This document shows positions 1 through 8,620 of a stretch of DNA of 64,000 nt, piece after piece. A program made the position numbers and the translations under genes. The notes beneath the pieces are model-generated. The model saw only the letters and a list, made by a program, of their open reading frames with translations. It searched no databases and was not told the origin of the DNA. The stretch comes from an uncultured Oscillospiraceae bacterium (GTDB taxonomy: Bacteria > Bacillota > Clostridia > Oscillospirales > Oscillospiraceae): assembly GCA_947626905.1 (NCBI GenBank), contig CANQUE010000002.1, positions 1 to 64,000 of the forward strand. Reading direction: 5' to 3'. Position 1 is the stretch's first letter; the number at the start of each line of letters is the position of its first letter.

Positions 1-567
1 AACGGCAGCTCCATCTGCGCCATCGACGGCGGCAAGAGCGTGGACACCTCCATGGGCTTCACCCCCATCGCCGGCCTTCCCATGGGCACCCGCTGCGGCG
101 ATATCGACGTGTCCATCCTGGACTACCTGTGCCAGAACACCGGCAAGGACGTGAAGACCATCACCAATGAACTCAACAAGAAGTCCGGCGTGCTGGGCGT
201 GTCCGGCGTCAGCTCCGACTTCCGGGATCTGAGCAAGGCCGCCGGGGAGGGCAACGACCGGGCCGCTCTGGCTCTGGAGATGTTCCAGTACGCCGTGGCC
301 AAGACCATTGGCGCCTATGCCGCGGCCATGAATGGCGTGGACGGCATCATCTTCACCGCCGGCGTGGGCGAGAACGACGCCGCCACCCGGGCGGGCATCG
401 GCAAATACCTGGGCTGGATGGGCGTGGAGATCTGCCCGGGCTGCAACGCCAAGCGGGGCGGCGACCGGTTCATCAACACCGCCGACAGCAAGGTAAAGGT
501 CATGGTCATCCCCACCAACGAAGAGCTGGTCATCGCGAGAGATACCAAGGCGCTGGTGGAGAAATAA
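1..567 (+). CDS. ackA: Acetate kinase, C-terminal part (5' truncated by window edge)
   Basis: Frame open from base 1; NGSSICAIDGGKSVDTSMGFTPIAGLPMGTRCGDIDVSI... and FTAGVGEN motifs typical of AckA. Confidence 0.96.
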   Translation, partial: NGSSICAIDGGKSVDTSMGFTPIAGLPMGTRCGDIDVSILDYLCQNTGKDVKTITNELNKKSGVLGVSGVSSDFRDLSKAAGEGNDRAALALEMFQYAVAKTIGAYAAAMNGVDGIIFTAGVGENDAATRAGIGKYLGWMGVEICPGCNAKRGGDRFINTADSKVKVMVIPTNEELVIARDTKALVEK

Positions 568-635
568 GCGCAAGACATGCTGCGCCCGGAGCCTTGGCCC
601 CGGGCGCGTTTCGTTCAAAAGCGAGAGGAGAAGAT

Positions 636-1700
636 ATGGAACACAAGGGCACCGTGACGTTGGAGACCGGCCGGCTCGTTCTCCGGCGGTTCACCCTGGC
701 CGACGCCGAAGCCATGTATGAAAACTGGGCGTCGGAGGAAACCGTGACCGAGTACCTCACCTGGCCCGCCCACGGGAGCGTGGACGCGACCCGGGCGGTG
801 CTGGCCGACTGGGTCAAGGGATACGAGAGCGCCGACTTCTACCAGTGGGCCATCGAGCTGAAGCAGCTGGGCCAGGTCATCGGCAGCATCAGCGTCACCG
901 CCCAGCAACCGGCGGTGTCCGGCTGCGAGCTGGGCTGGTGCATAGGCTCCCGCTGGTGGGGCCAGGGCATCATGCCGGAGGCCGGGCGGGCGGTACTGCG
1001 CTATCTCTTTGCGGAGGTGGGCTTTGAGCGCGTCGCCGCCGTCCATGCCGTGGGCAATCCCAAGTCCGGCCGGGTCATGCAAAAGCTGGGCATGCGCTAT
1101 GAGGGCACGCTCCGCCGGGCCGGCCGCTGCAACCGGGGCGTGATCGACGAGGCGCGGTACGCCATTTTGAAGGACGAATTCCCCTCAGATGAGCGGGAAG
1201 CGTTCCGCCCCATGCGCCGGTCCCGGCAGCAGCTGAGCCGGGAGGAAACGGAGGCCATCCTGAAAAACGGGACCACCGCCGTGCTGGCCATGAACGGGGA
1301 CGGCGGATATCCCTACGCCGTGCCGGTCAATTACGTCTATAAGGACGGAAAGATCTACTTCCACGGCGCCAAAGCCGGATACAAATTCGACGCCATGCGC
1401 CGGGACGGCCGTGTGAGCATGTGCGTCATCTCCCAAGACCAAGTGGCGCCGGAGAAGCTGACGGACCTTTACCGCAGCGCCATCGTCTTTGGCCGGGTGC
1501 GGCTGTTGGAGGGCCAGGAAATGACAGACGCGGCCTATGCCCTGGGCATGCGGTTTTTGCCCGATCCGGATCGGGTACGGCAGGAGGTCGCAGGGGATGC
1601 GGCGCGGCTGGCCTGCTTTGAGCTGACGCCGGAGCATATCACCGGCAAAGAGGCCATCGAACTGATAAGACAACGGAGCCAAAGCCATGGATCTGACTGA
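636..1700 (+). CDS. Fusion: RimJ/RimL-type GNAT acetyltransferase + pyridoxamine 5'-phosphate oxidase-like (NimA-like) flavoprotein domain
   Basis: Start ATG 636 after gagaggag SD; N-half RLVLRRFTLADAEAMYENW..WGQGIMPEAGRAVLRYLF (GNAT); C-half RRSRQQLSREETEAILKNGTTAVLAMNGDGGYPYAVPVNYVYKDGKIYFHGAKAGYKFDAM (PNPOx/Nim-like). Confidence 0.88.
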   Translation: MEHKGTVTLETGRLVLRRFTLADAEAMYENWASEETVTEYLTWPAHGSVDATRAVLADWVKGYESADFYQWAIELKQLGQVIGSISVTAQQPAVSGCELGWCIGSRWWGQGIMPEAGRAVLRYLFAEVGFERVAAVHAVGNPKSGRVMQKLGMRYEGTLRRAGRCNRGVIDEARYAILKDEFPSDEREAFRPMRRSRQQLSREETEAILKNGTTAVLAMNGDGGYPYAVPVNYVYKDGKIYFHGAKAGYKFDAMRRDGRVSMCVISQDQVAPEKLTDLYRSAIVFGRVRLLEGQEMTDAAYALGMRFLPDPDRVRQEVAGDAARLACFELTPEHITGKEAIELIRQRSQSHGSD

Positions 1701-2376
1701 ACAGCTCAAGACCCTTCTGTACGGCCAGGGCGCGGACCTGGCGGGCGTGGGAAACATGACCGGCGTGGACGGGTGCGCCTATCCCGTGGGCGTATCCGTG
1801 GCGGTCGCTCTGCCCCGCCATGTGGTGGCCGATCTGCGCACAGCGCCCACGAAAGAATACTATTCGCTCTACCACGCCCTGAACGAGAAGCTCAACGCCA
1901 TCGTCCGGGCGGGCGAGGCCTTCCTGCAGGAACAGGGCTACCGGGCCTGGGCCCAGACCACGGACCGGGTGCACTATGGCGAGGACAAGCGGTCCGCCCT
2001 GCCCCACAAGACGGTGGCCACCCGGGCGGGCCTGGGCTGGATCGGAAAAAACTGCCTGCTGGTCACGGAGCGGTTCGGCCCGGCCGTCCGCCTGTCCAGC
2101 CTGCTGACCGACGCGCCTCTGACCTGCGCCGCCCCCATAGACCGCTCCCGCTGCGGCTCCTGCCGCGCCTGTGTGGACGCCTGCCCGGCCCACGCCCTGA
2201 CCGGGGCCCTGTGGGAAGCGGGCATGGACCGGGACGCGCTGGTGGACGCGGGCCGGTGCTATGATACCCAGGTGCGGATCATGCTGGCCAGCACAGGCAT
2301 CGAGGCGGACCTGTGCGGAAAATGCTTCGCCGTATGCCCCCGCGCACAAAAAACTGTTGACAACCAGGGTATTTGA
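1687..2376 (+). CDS. Epoxyqueuosine reductase (QueG)-like double 4Fe-4S cluster protein, short form
   Basis: CGSCRACVDACPAHALTG and CGKCFAVCP ferredoxin-type motifs; GYRAWAQTTDRVHYGEDKRSALPHKTVATRAGLGWIGKN typical of QueG-like family. Confidence 0.8.
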   Translation: MDLTEQLKTLLYGQGADLAGVGNMTGVDGCAYPVGVSVAVALPRHVVADLRTAPTKEYYSLYHALNEKLNAIVRAGEAFLQEQGYRAWAQTTDRVHYGEDKRSALPHKTVATRAGLGWIGKNCLLVTERFGPAVRLSSLLTDAPLTCAAPIDRSRCGSCRACVDACPAHALTGALWEAGMDRDALVDAGRCYDTQVRIMLASTGIEADLCGKCFAVCPRAQKTVDNQGI

Positions 2377-2385
2377 TGGTAACAT
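2357..2385 (+). promoter_or_regulatory. Predicted sigma-A promoter for rplU operon
   Basis: TTGACA (2357-2362) - 17 nt - TAACAT (2380-2385), overlapping the 3' end of the upstream CDS. Confidence 0.6.
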
Positions 2386-2389
2386 ACTC

Positions 2390-2469
2390 TAGCCGCTTTG
2401 AAAGGGTCTTACAAGCCGGACAAGTCCGCACCCGGGAGAGCGAGCCCGAAAGGAAGGAATTTGAACCAC
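2390..2469 (+). promoter_or_regulatory. rplU 5' leader with two small hairpins, possible L21 leader
   Basis: CGGAC-AA-GTCCG and CGGG..CCCG hairpins between predicted TSS and rplU ATG; assignment to the L21-leader family is inference. Confidence 0.4.
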
Positions 2470-2781
2470 ATGAAGTACGCCATCATCGAGACCGGCGGCA
2501 AGCAGTACCGCGTGACGGCCGGCGACGTGATCTTCGTGGAGAAGCTGGAGGCCGAGGCTGGCGCCACCGTGACCTTTGACAAGGTCCTGGCCGTCACCGG
2601 CGAAGGCGAGAGCGTCTTCGGCGCCCCCTATATCGACGGCAAGACCGTGACCGGCACCGTCGTAAAGCAGGGCAAAGCCAAGAAGATCCGCGTCTACCAC
2701 ATGAAGCCCAAGAAGGGCTACCGCAAGACCCAGGGCCATCGCCAGCCCTATACCAAGGTCGAGATCGGCACCATCGGCTGA
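2470..2781 (+). CDS. rplU: 50S ribosomal protein L21
   Basis: [26 protein letters not shown]..., next to rpmA. Confidence 0.97.
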   Translation: MKYAIIETGGKQYRVTAGDVIFVEKLEAEAGATVTFDKVLAVTGEGESVFGAPYIDGKTVTGTVVKQGKAKKIRVYHMKPKKGYRKTQGHRQPYTKVEIGTIG

Positions 2782-2799
2782 GCAAGGAGGGAAACACAA

Positions 2800-3060
2800 A
2801 TGGCACACAAAAAAGGCGGCGGCTCCACCAAAAACGGTCGCGACAGCAATTCCAAGCGCCTGGGCGCCAAGCGGGCCGACGGTCAGTTCGTCCTGGCCGG
2901 CAACATCCTCGTCCGCCAGCGCGGCACCAAGATCCACCCCGGCACCAACGTGGGCATCGGCGGCGACGACACCCTGTACGCCAAGGCGGACGGCGTCGTG
3001 AAGTTCGAGCGCTACGGCGCCGACCGGAAAAAGGTTTCCGTGTACGAGGTCCAGCAGTAA
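2800..3060 (+). CDS. rpmA: 50S ribosomal protein L27
   Basis: [29 protein letters not shown]...[21 protein letters not shown]. Confidence 0.98.
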   Translation: MAHKKGGGSTKNGRDSNSKRLGAKRADGQFVLAGNILVRQRGTKIHPGTNVGIGGDDTLYAKADGVVKFERYGADRKKVSVYEVQQ

Positions 3061-3069
3061 GCCAACATA

Positions 3070-3098
3070 AAAAGGGGCGGTTTTGACCGCCCTTTTTT
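3070..3098 (+). terminator. Rho-independent terminator downstream of rpmA
   Basis: GGGCGGT-TTTG-ACCGCCC followed by T-run. Confidence 0.8.
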
Positions 3099-3134
3099 CC
3101 TGCCTATGGGCATACTCTTATCAGGTGATAACGC

Positions 3135-4415
3135 ATGACGAATTTTGTTGACAAGGTGACCGTCAAGGTCAAGGCCGGCGACGGCGGCCAGGGAGCCATC
3201 GCCTTCCACCGGGAAAAATATGTGGCGGCCGGCGGCCCGGACGGCGGCGACGGCGGCCGGGGCGGGGATGTGATCGTGCAGGTAGATCCGTCCATGTCCA
3301 CCCTGCTGGATTTCCGCTACAAGCGGAAGTTCATCGCCACCGACGGCCTTCCCGGCCAGGGCAAGCGCTGCTCCGGGAAAGACGGCCAGGACGTGATCCT
3401 CCGGGTCCCTAAAGGCACCCTCATCCGGGACCCGCAGACCGGCGCCATCATCCAGGATATGTCCGCCGTGGACCGCTTCGTGCTGGCAAAGGGCGGCCGG
3501 GGCGGCTGGGGCAACAAGCATTTCGCCACACCCACCCGCCAGACCCCCCATTTCGCCAAACCCGGTCTGCCCGGCGAGGCCCGGGAGGTGGTGCTGGAGC
3601 TGAAGCTGCTGGCCGACGTGGGGCTGGTGGGATTTCCCAACGTGGGCAAGTCCACCCTTCTCTCCGTGGTCAGCCGGGCCCATCCCAAGATCGCCGGCTA
3701 CCCGTTCACCACCCTCTTCCCCAACCTGGGCGTTGTGTACGCCGGGCCCCACGAGTCCTTCGTGCTGGCAGATATCCCTGGCATCATCGAGGGGGCCAGC
3801 GAGGGAGCGGGCCTGGGCCATGACTTTTTGCGGCACATCGACCGGTGCCGGCTGCTCATCCACGTGGTGGACGTGTCCGGTTCTGAGGGCCGGGACCCCA
3901 TCGCGGATTTTGACGCCATCAACGCGGAGCTGGCCCAATACGACCCGGAGCTGGCCTCCCGGCCCCAGATCGTAGCCGCCAACAAGTGCGATCTTCTCCC
4001 CCCCGACAGCACCGCCCTGGCGGATTTCACGGCCTATGTGCAGAAGAAGGGCTTTCCGGTATACGAGATATCCGCCGCCGCCCACCAGGGCCTGCAGGAG
4101 CTGATCTATGCCGCCGCGGCCCGGCTGCGGGAGCTGCCCCCGGTGACGGTGTACGAGCCGGACTATGTGGCCCCGGAGGTGAAGCTGGGCACGGCAGAGG
4201 ACCTGACCATTCGCCGGGAGGACGGCGTGTGGCTCATCCAGGGCGACTGGCTGGACCGGCTGGTGAGCCGGGTGAACTTCGCCGATTACGAGTCCAGGAT
4301 GTACCTGGACCGGAAGCTGCGGGAGGCCGGGGTCTACGACCGGATGGAGTCCATGGGCTTGGCCGACGGGGACACCATCTCCATCGCCGAGCTGGAATTT
4401 GAGTATTATAACTGA
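3135..4415 (+). CDS. obgE: GTPase Obg
   Basis: FVDKVTVKVKAGDGGQGAIAFHREKYVAAGGPDGGDGGRGG N-terminal Obg domain; GFPNVGKSTLL G1 motif; C-terminal OCT domain. Confidence 0.97.
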   Translation: MTNFVDKVTVKVKAGDGGQGAIAFHREKYVAAGGPDGGDGGRGGDVIVQVDPSMSTLLDFRYKRKFIATDGLPGQGKRCSGKDGQDVILRVPKGTLIRDPQTGAIIQDMSAVDRFVLAKGGRGGWGNKHFATPTRQTPHFAKPGLPGEAREVVLELKLLADVGLVGFPNVGKSTLLSVVSRAHPKIAGYPFTTLFPNLGVVYAGPHESFVLADIPGIIEGASEGAGLGHDFLRHIDRCRLLIHVVDVSGSEGRDPIADFDAINAELAQYDPELASRPQIVAANKCDLLPPDSTALADFTAYVQKKGFPVYEISAAAHQGLQELIYAAAARLRELPPVTVYEPDYVAPEVKLGTAEDLTIRREDGVWLIQGDWLDRLVSRVNFADYESRMYLDRKLREAGVYDRMESMGLADGDTISIAELEFEYYN

Positions 4416-4434
4416 ATCCCCTCACGATCCATAA

Positions 4435-4475
4435 AGGACGGTATGGCCCCTCGCCATACCGTCCTTGTTTTTACA
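4435..4475. terminator. Strong bidirectional-looking terminator downstream of obgE
   Basis: GGACGGTATGG-CCCCTCG-CCATACCGTCC followed by TTGTTTTT. Confidence 0.8.
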
Positions 4476-4477
4476 GC

Positions 4478-4567
4478 TCCCGGCACCCGCCCCAGGGCGT
4501 TTTTTGCCTCCAGGACCATGAAGATCATGTCGTCCCGGTAGCCGTCCTCATAGGGGATGATCTTCAT
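4478..4567 (-). pseudogene. 5' stump of a GNAT acetyltransferase gene (about 30 codons)
   Basis: MKIIPYEDGYRDDMIFMVLEAKNALGRVPG resembles the N-terminus of GNAT proteins; similarity stops where the 4435-4475 hairpin begins. Confidence 0.55.
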
Positions 4568-5060
4568 TTCTCTTCCTCTCGTCCGTGACGATATGTTCAA
4601 TGCCCGTATGCTCCCGGCTGAGGTAGTCCTTTACGAACGACGGATACACCGCGTACCGGTCCAGCTCCGCGATGGGCAGCCAGTGCATGGTCTCCCGGTC
4701 GTGGAAATGGGTATAGCTTTCGCTGTGCAGTTCTCTCGTGCCCCGGGGCTTCATCAGAAAATAGAGCGCCACCTCATGGCACCGCAGGCCCGCGTCATAG
4801 GCGCCGTGTCCGTCCCAGAAGCTCTCGTGGATGACGGCCAGCCGGTCGATGGCGTAATCCACGCCGGTCTCCTCCCGGACCTCCCGGACCACCGCGTCCT
4901 CCGCCCGCTCGCCCATATGGACCCCGCCGCCCACGGAATAATAATAGTCCTCCTTCTCGTTGGTGGCGAACAGCACGCAGCCATCCTCCACGATGATGGC
5001 CCCCGCCCGATAGCGGAATATCTCGTCCCCTCTCGTAAAGCCGCAGTCTGTCCGGCTCAT
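4548..5060 (-). CDS. NUDIX hydrolase
   Basis: Nudix box GGGVHMGERAEDAVVREVREETGV; start at 5060 after gaggaggg SD (the longer ORF call runs antisense into asnB). Confidence 0.9.
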   Translation of the reverse strand: MSRTDCGFTRGDEIFRYRAGAIIVEDGCVLFATNEKEDYYYSVGGGVHMGERAEDAVVREVREETGVDYAIDRLAVIHESFWDGHGAYDAGLRCHEVALYFLMKPRGTRELHSESYTHFHDRETMHWLPIAELDRYAVYPSFVKDYLSREHTGIEHIVTDERKRNEDHPL

Positions 5061-5204
5061 CGTCATCCCTCCTCTGAAAAAAGTGGTGGTCAGTATAGCA
5101 CATCTCTCCCGCCGCGTCAACGAACGCCCTCCCGCGCGGCGGCACCCTTTTTCTCCCCGGGCATATACTGAGATGCGTGAAATTTGGCATAACGGGGTGA
5201 TACT

Positions 5205-7037
5205 ATGTGCTCCATCGCGGGAGTGATCGACTTCAAAAACGACCTGCGGGGCCAGGGCCCGGTGTTCGCCGCCATGCAGCGGACCATGATCCGCCGGGGC
5301 CCGGACCAGCACGGTTCCTATGTGACGGAAAACGCGGCGCTGCTGCACAACAGGCTGTGCGTCATCGACATCGACAACGGCCGCCAGCCCATGACCGTGG
5401 GCCAGGGCCCCCGGACCTATACCATCGTCTACAACGGGGAGATCTACAACACCGACGAGCTCCGGGGTCAGCTCATCGCCCTGGGCCACACCTTTTCCGG
5501 CCACTCGGACACAGAGGTGGTCTTGAAAAGCTTCATCCAGTGGGGCGGCGGCTGCGTGGACCGGCTCAACGGCATCTTCGCCTTCGCCGTGTGGGACAGC
5601 CGGGAAAAGCGGCTGTTCATGGCCAGGGACCGGATGGGGGTCAAGCCCTTTTTCTATGCCCTGCGCCGGGGGGCGCTGATCTTCGCCTCGGAGCTGAAGG
5701 GATTGCTGGCCCACCCCCTGGTGGAACCGGTGATGGACCGGGAGGGGGCGCTGGAGATCGTACTCACCGGCCCGGGCCGCACACCGGGCTGCGGGGTGTT
5801 CAAGGATGTGGAGGAGCTGCGCCCCGGCTGGCGGGGCTGGTTCGACGCGGACGGCCTTCGCACCGAGCGGTATTGGCGGCTCACCGCCCGGGAGCACCGG
5901 GACAGTCTGGAGACCACGATCGATACCGTCCGGTATTTGGTCACCGACGCCATCCGCCGGCAGCTGGTGAGCGACGTGCCCATCGGCACGTTCCTCTCCG
6001 GCGGCCTGGACTCCGGGATCATCTGCGCGGTGGCGAACCTGTACATGAAAGAGCGGGGCCAGAGCCTTCACACCTTCTCCGTGGACTACAAAGACCACCT
6101 GAAATATTTCCACGAGACCAAATTCCAGCCCACCAGCGACACGGTGTTCATCCCTAAGCTCCGGGACTGGCTGGGCTGCGAAAACCACCTGACCGTGCTG
6201 GACACCCTGGAGCTGGCGGACGGCCTATATGAGGCGGCGGAGGCCCGGGACCTGCCGGGGATGGCGGATGTGGACTCCTCCCTGCTGCAATTCTGCAAGC
6301 GCATCAAAGAGCATGTCACCGTGGCTCTGTCCGGGGAGTGTGCCGACGAGATCTTCGGCGGCTATCCCTGGTTCCGGGACGAGAAGATCCGGGCCGCGGA
6401 GGGTTTCCCCTGGGCCCAGTCCATCCAGTACCGGGCCGGCTTCCTCCTGCCGGAACACGCCCAGGGGCTGGACCCCCAAGAGTACCTCATGGAGAAATAC
6501 CGCCTGACCCTGGCGGATACGGACGAACTGGACTCCGACAACCCCACCGACCGGCGGATGCGCCAGATGATGCGCCTGAACACCGACTGGTTCATGCAGA
6601 CCCTGCTGGACCGGAAGGACCGGATGAGCATGTACAGCGCCCTGGAGGTGCGGGTGCCCTTCTGTGACCATCGGATCGCGGAATATCTTTACAACGTCCC
6701 CTGGGAGATGAAGGACTACCGCCACTATGAAAAGGGACTTCTGCGCCAGGCCATGAGGGATCACCTACCCCAGGAGGTGCTCTGGCGGAAAAAGAGCCCC
6801 TATCCCAAGACCCACAACCCGGCCTATATGCAGGAGGTCTCCCGCCGGCTCCGGCAGATATTGGCGGACAGCCGCTCTCCCCTTCTGTCCCTGGTCCGGC
6901 GCGAGGCCCTGGAGGCACTGTTGGACGACGACCGGTCCCAGCCCTGGTACGGCCAGCTGATGACCACGCCCCAGACCATCGCCTATATGCTCCAGACCGA
7001 CCACTGGATGCGCCAGTACAAGGTCCGATTGTTATAA
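5205..7037 (+). CDS. asnB: Asparagine synthase (glutamine-hydrolyzing)
   Basis: MCSIAGVIDF (Cys1 class II GATase), MIRRGPDQHG, FLSGGLDSGIIC PP-loop. Confidence 0.96.
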   Translation: MCSIAGVIDFKNDLRGQGPVFAAMQRTMIRRGPDQHGSYVTENAALLHNRLCVIDIDNGRQPMTVGQGPRTYTIVYNGEIYNTDELRGQLIALGHTFSGHSDTEVVLKSFIQWGGGCVDRLNGIFAFAVWDSREKRLFMARDRMGVKPFFYALRRGALIFASELKGLLAHPLVEPVMDREGALEIVLTGPGRTPGCGVFKDVEELRPGWRGWFDADGLRTERYWRLTAREHRDSLETTIDTVRYLVTDAIRRQLVSDVPIGTFLSGGLDSGIICAVANLYMKERGQSLHTFSVDYKDHLKYFHETKFQPTSDTVFIPKLRDWLGCENHLTVLDTLELADGLYEAAEARDLPGMADVDSSLLQFCKRIKEHVTVALSGECADEIFGGYPWFRDEKIRAAEGFPWAQSIQYRAGFLLPEHAQGLDPQEYLMEKYRLTLADTDELDSDNPTDRRMRQMMRLNTDWFMQTLLDRKDRMSMYSALEVRVPFCDHRIAEYLYNVPWEMKDYRHYEKGLLRQAMRDHLPQEVLWRKKSPYPKTHNPAYMQEVSRRLRQILADSRSPLLSLVRREALEALLDDDRSQPWYGQLMTTPQTIAYMLQTDHWMRQYKVRLL

Positions 7038-7040
7038 AAA

Positions 7041-7070
7041 AGCGCCCCGCAGCCAGGCTGCGGGGCGCTT
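7041..7070 (+). terminator. Terminator downstream of asnB
   Basis: AGCGCCCCGCAGCC-AG-GCTGCGGGGCGCTT. Confidence 0.75.
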
Positions 7071-7101
7071 ATTCGCTTATATCGTCACAGAGGCAGACGG
7101 C

Positions 7102-7590
7102 TCACTGCTCCCGCTGGGGGGCATACCCGCCCGCGGCAGAACGGAAACGGGTCCTGGCCTTGCGGATGATATCCATGGCCTGGGTGACGGATTCCTCCGC
7201 TCCCTGAAGGGACTCGGCCACATATTCGTTGGCCGCCCGGCGCAGCTCCCGGCTCTTGGTATCGGCGGTGGCGATCATCTCCTCCGCCCGCGCCTTGGCC
7301 GCCCGGACCACTTCCTGGTCCTCCACCAGCTTCCTGGCCCGTTCCTCCGCCATCTTGCGAACGGACTCGGCCTCCTTTTTGGCGTTGCGGATGAACTCGT
7401 CCCGGGCGGTGACCAGCCGCTTGGCTTCGGCCATCTCCGCGGGAAGCTGGGCCTTGATCTCCTCGATCAGGTCCAGGGACCGCTCCCGGTCCACGATGCA
7501 CTTGCCGTTGCTCATGGGCACGCCCATGGCATCGCTGATCATGGTATACAGCATCTCGATCAGCTCAAGAGTCCCCTGATTCTCGTTCAT
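7102..7590 (-). CDS. Conserved coiled-coil protein, ATP synthase subunit b-like/DivIVA-like helical
   Basis: Long Ala/Glu/Arg-rich helix; 4-nt overlap with coaD, co-directional with coaD-rsmD-uvrC. Confidence 0.6.
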   Translation of the reverse strand: MNENQGTLELIEMLYTMISDAMGVPMSNGKCIVDRERSLDLIEEIKAQLPAEMAEAKRLVTARDEFIRNAKKEAESVRKMAEERARKLVEDQEVVRAAKARAEEMIATADTKSRELRRAANEYVAESLQGAEESVTQAMDIIRKARTRFRSAAGGYAPQREQ

Positions 7591-8084
7591 TTCTCTGTCT
7601 GCCTCCTAAGTTTTGTTTTCTCTATGACGTCATGGATGATCTCCCGGGGCACGAAATCCGAAAGGTCTGCCCCGTAAGCGGCCATTTCCTTCACCACAGT
7701 GGAGCTCAGGAAGGTGTATTTCTCGCTGGAAGTGAGGAAAAGCGTGTCCAGATTGGGGTTCATCTTCTTGTTCACCAGAGCGATCTGGAACTCATAATCG
7801 AAGTCCGACACCGCCCGCAGTCCCTTCACCACCACCGCGCAGTCCAGGCTCTTGGCGTATTCCGCCAGCAGCAGATCCGTGGTGGCCACCTCCACGTTCC
7901 CCAGCCGCTCGGTGGACCGGCGGACCATGTCCATCCGTTCTTCGATGGTGAACATAGGGGTCTTTTCCCTGTTTTTCATCACACATACGATCACCCGGTC
8001 AAAAATGCGGGCGGCCCGGCGGATGATGTTCAGATGGCCCAGTGTGATGGGGTCGAAGCTGCCGGGATAGATGGCTGTGGTCAT
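7587..8084 (-). CDS. coaD: Phosphopantetheine adenylyltransferase
   Basis: AIYPGSFDPITLGHLNIIRRAARIFD; SSTVVKEMAAYGADLSDFVP. Confidence 0.97.
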   Translation of the reverse strand: MTTAIYPGSFDPITLGHLNIIRRAARIFDRVIVCVMKNREKTPMFTIEERMDMVRRSTERLGNVEVATTDLLLAEYAKSLDCAVVVKGLRAVSDFDYEFQIALVNKKMNPNLDTLFLTSSEKYTFLSSTVVKEMAAYGADLSDFVPREIIHDVIEKTKLRRQTEK

Positions 8085-8620
8085 GCTCGCTCTCTCCTGT
8101 ATGTGGTCAGGGAAATCTTGCCGTAGTGGTAGGCTCTGCCAGGCACATAGGGCGGCGCGGCCTCCGGCAGAGGCTCGCCGCGCATACTTTCGACAAGTAT
8201 TATACCACCATCGTTTAAGATGTCAAATTGAAATGCGCGTTGGAGGATCTTGTCATACAGCCCGGCGTGATAGGGCGGGTCCATGAATACCAGGTCGAAT
8301 TTCTCGCAGCCGGCCAGATATTCCGCCGCGTCGGCCCGGATCACCGGGGCCTGCATCCGGCAGATCTCCAGATTTTTCCGCACCAGAGCCAACGACGCCG
8401 GCGCGTTGTCCACGAAAACGCACTCCCTGGCCCCCCGGCTCAGCGCCTCGATCCCCAGTTGGCCGGTGCCGGCGAACAGATCCAGCACCCGCCGGCCGGG
8501 CACGTCAAACTGCACGATGCTGAAAATGGCCTCCTTCACCATGTCGGTGGTAGGACGGACGGCCATATCCTTCGGCTCCGCCAGCTTCCGGCCCCGGGCC
8601 GTTCCGGTGATGACTCTCAT
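8081..8620 (-). CDS. rsmD: 16S rRNA (guanine(966)-N(2))-methyltransferase RsmD
   Basis: MRVITGTARGRKLAEP, RPTTDMVKEAIFSI, DLFAGTGQLGIEALSRGA, FMDPPY. Confidence 0.95.
   Translation of the reverse strand: MRVITGTARGRKLAEPKDMAVRPTTDMVKEAIFSIVQFDVPGRRVLDLFAGTGQLGIEALSRGARECVFVDNAPASLALVRKNLEICRMQAPVIRADAAEYLAGCEKFDLVFMDPPYHAGLYDKILQRAFQFDILNDGGIILVESMRGEPLPEAAPPYVPGRAYHYGKISLTTYRRERA

Noticed and set aside
4548-6188. 546-aa minus ORF spanning asnB antisense and the NUDIX gene
   Set aside because: Only the last ~171 codons (from 5060, with SD) are protein-like; the upstream part is antisense to asnB, a GC-rich open-frame artefact.
5205-7037. asnB considered as part of a lasso peptide or other natural product cluster
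   Set aside because: No precursor, B-protein or transporter nearby; AsnB has the full GATase Cys1 and looks like primary asparagine synthase, with its own terminator.
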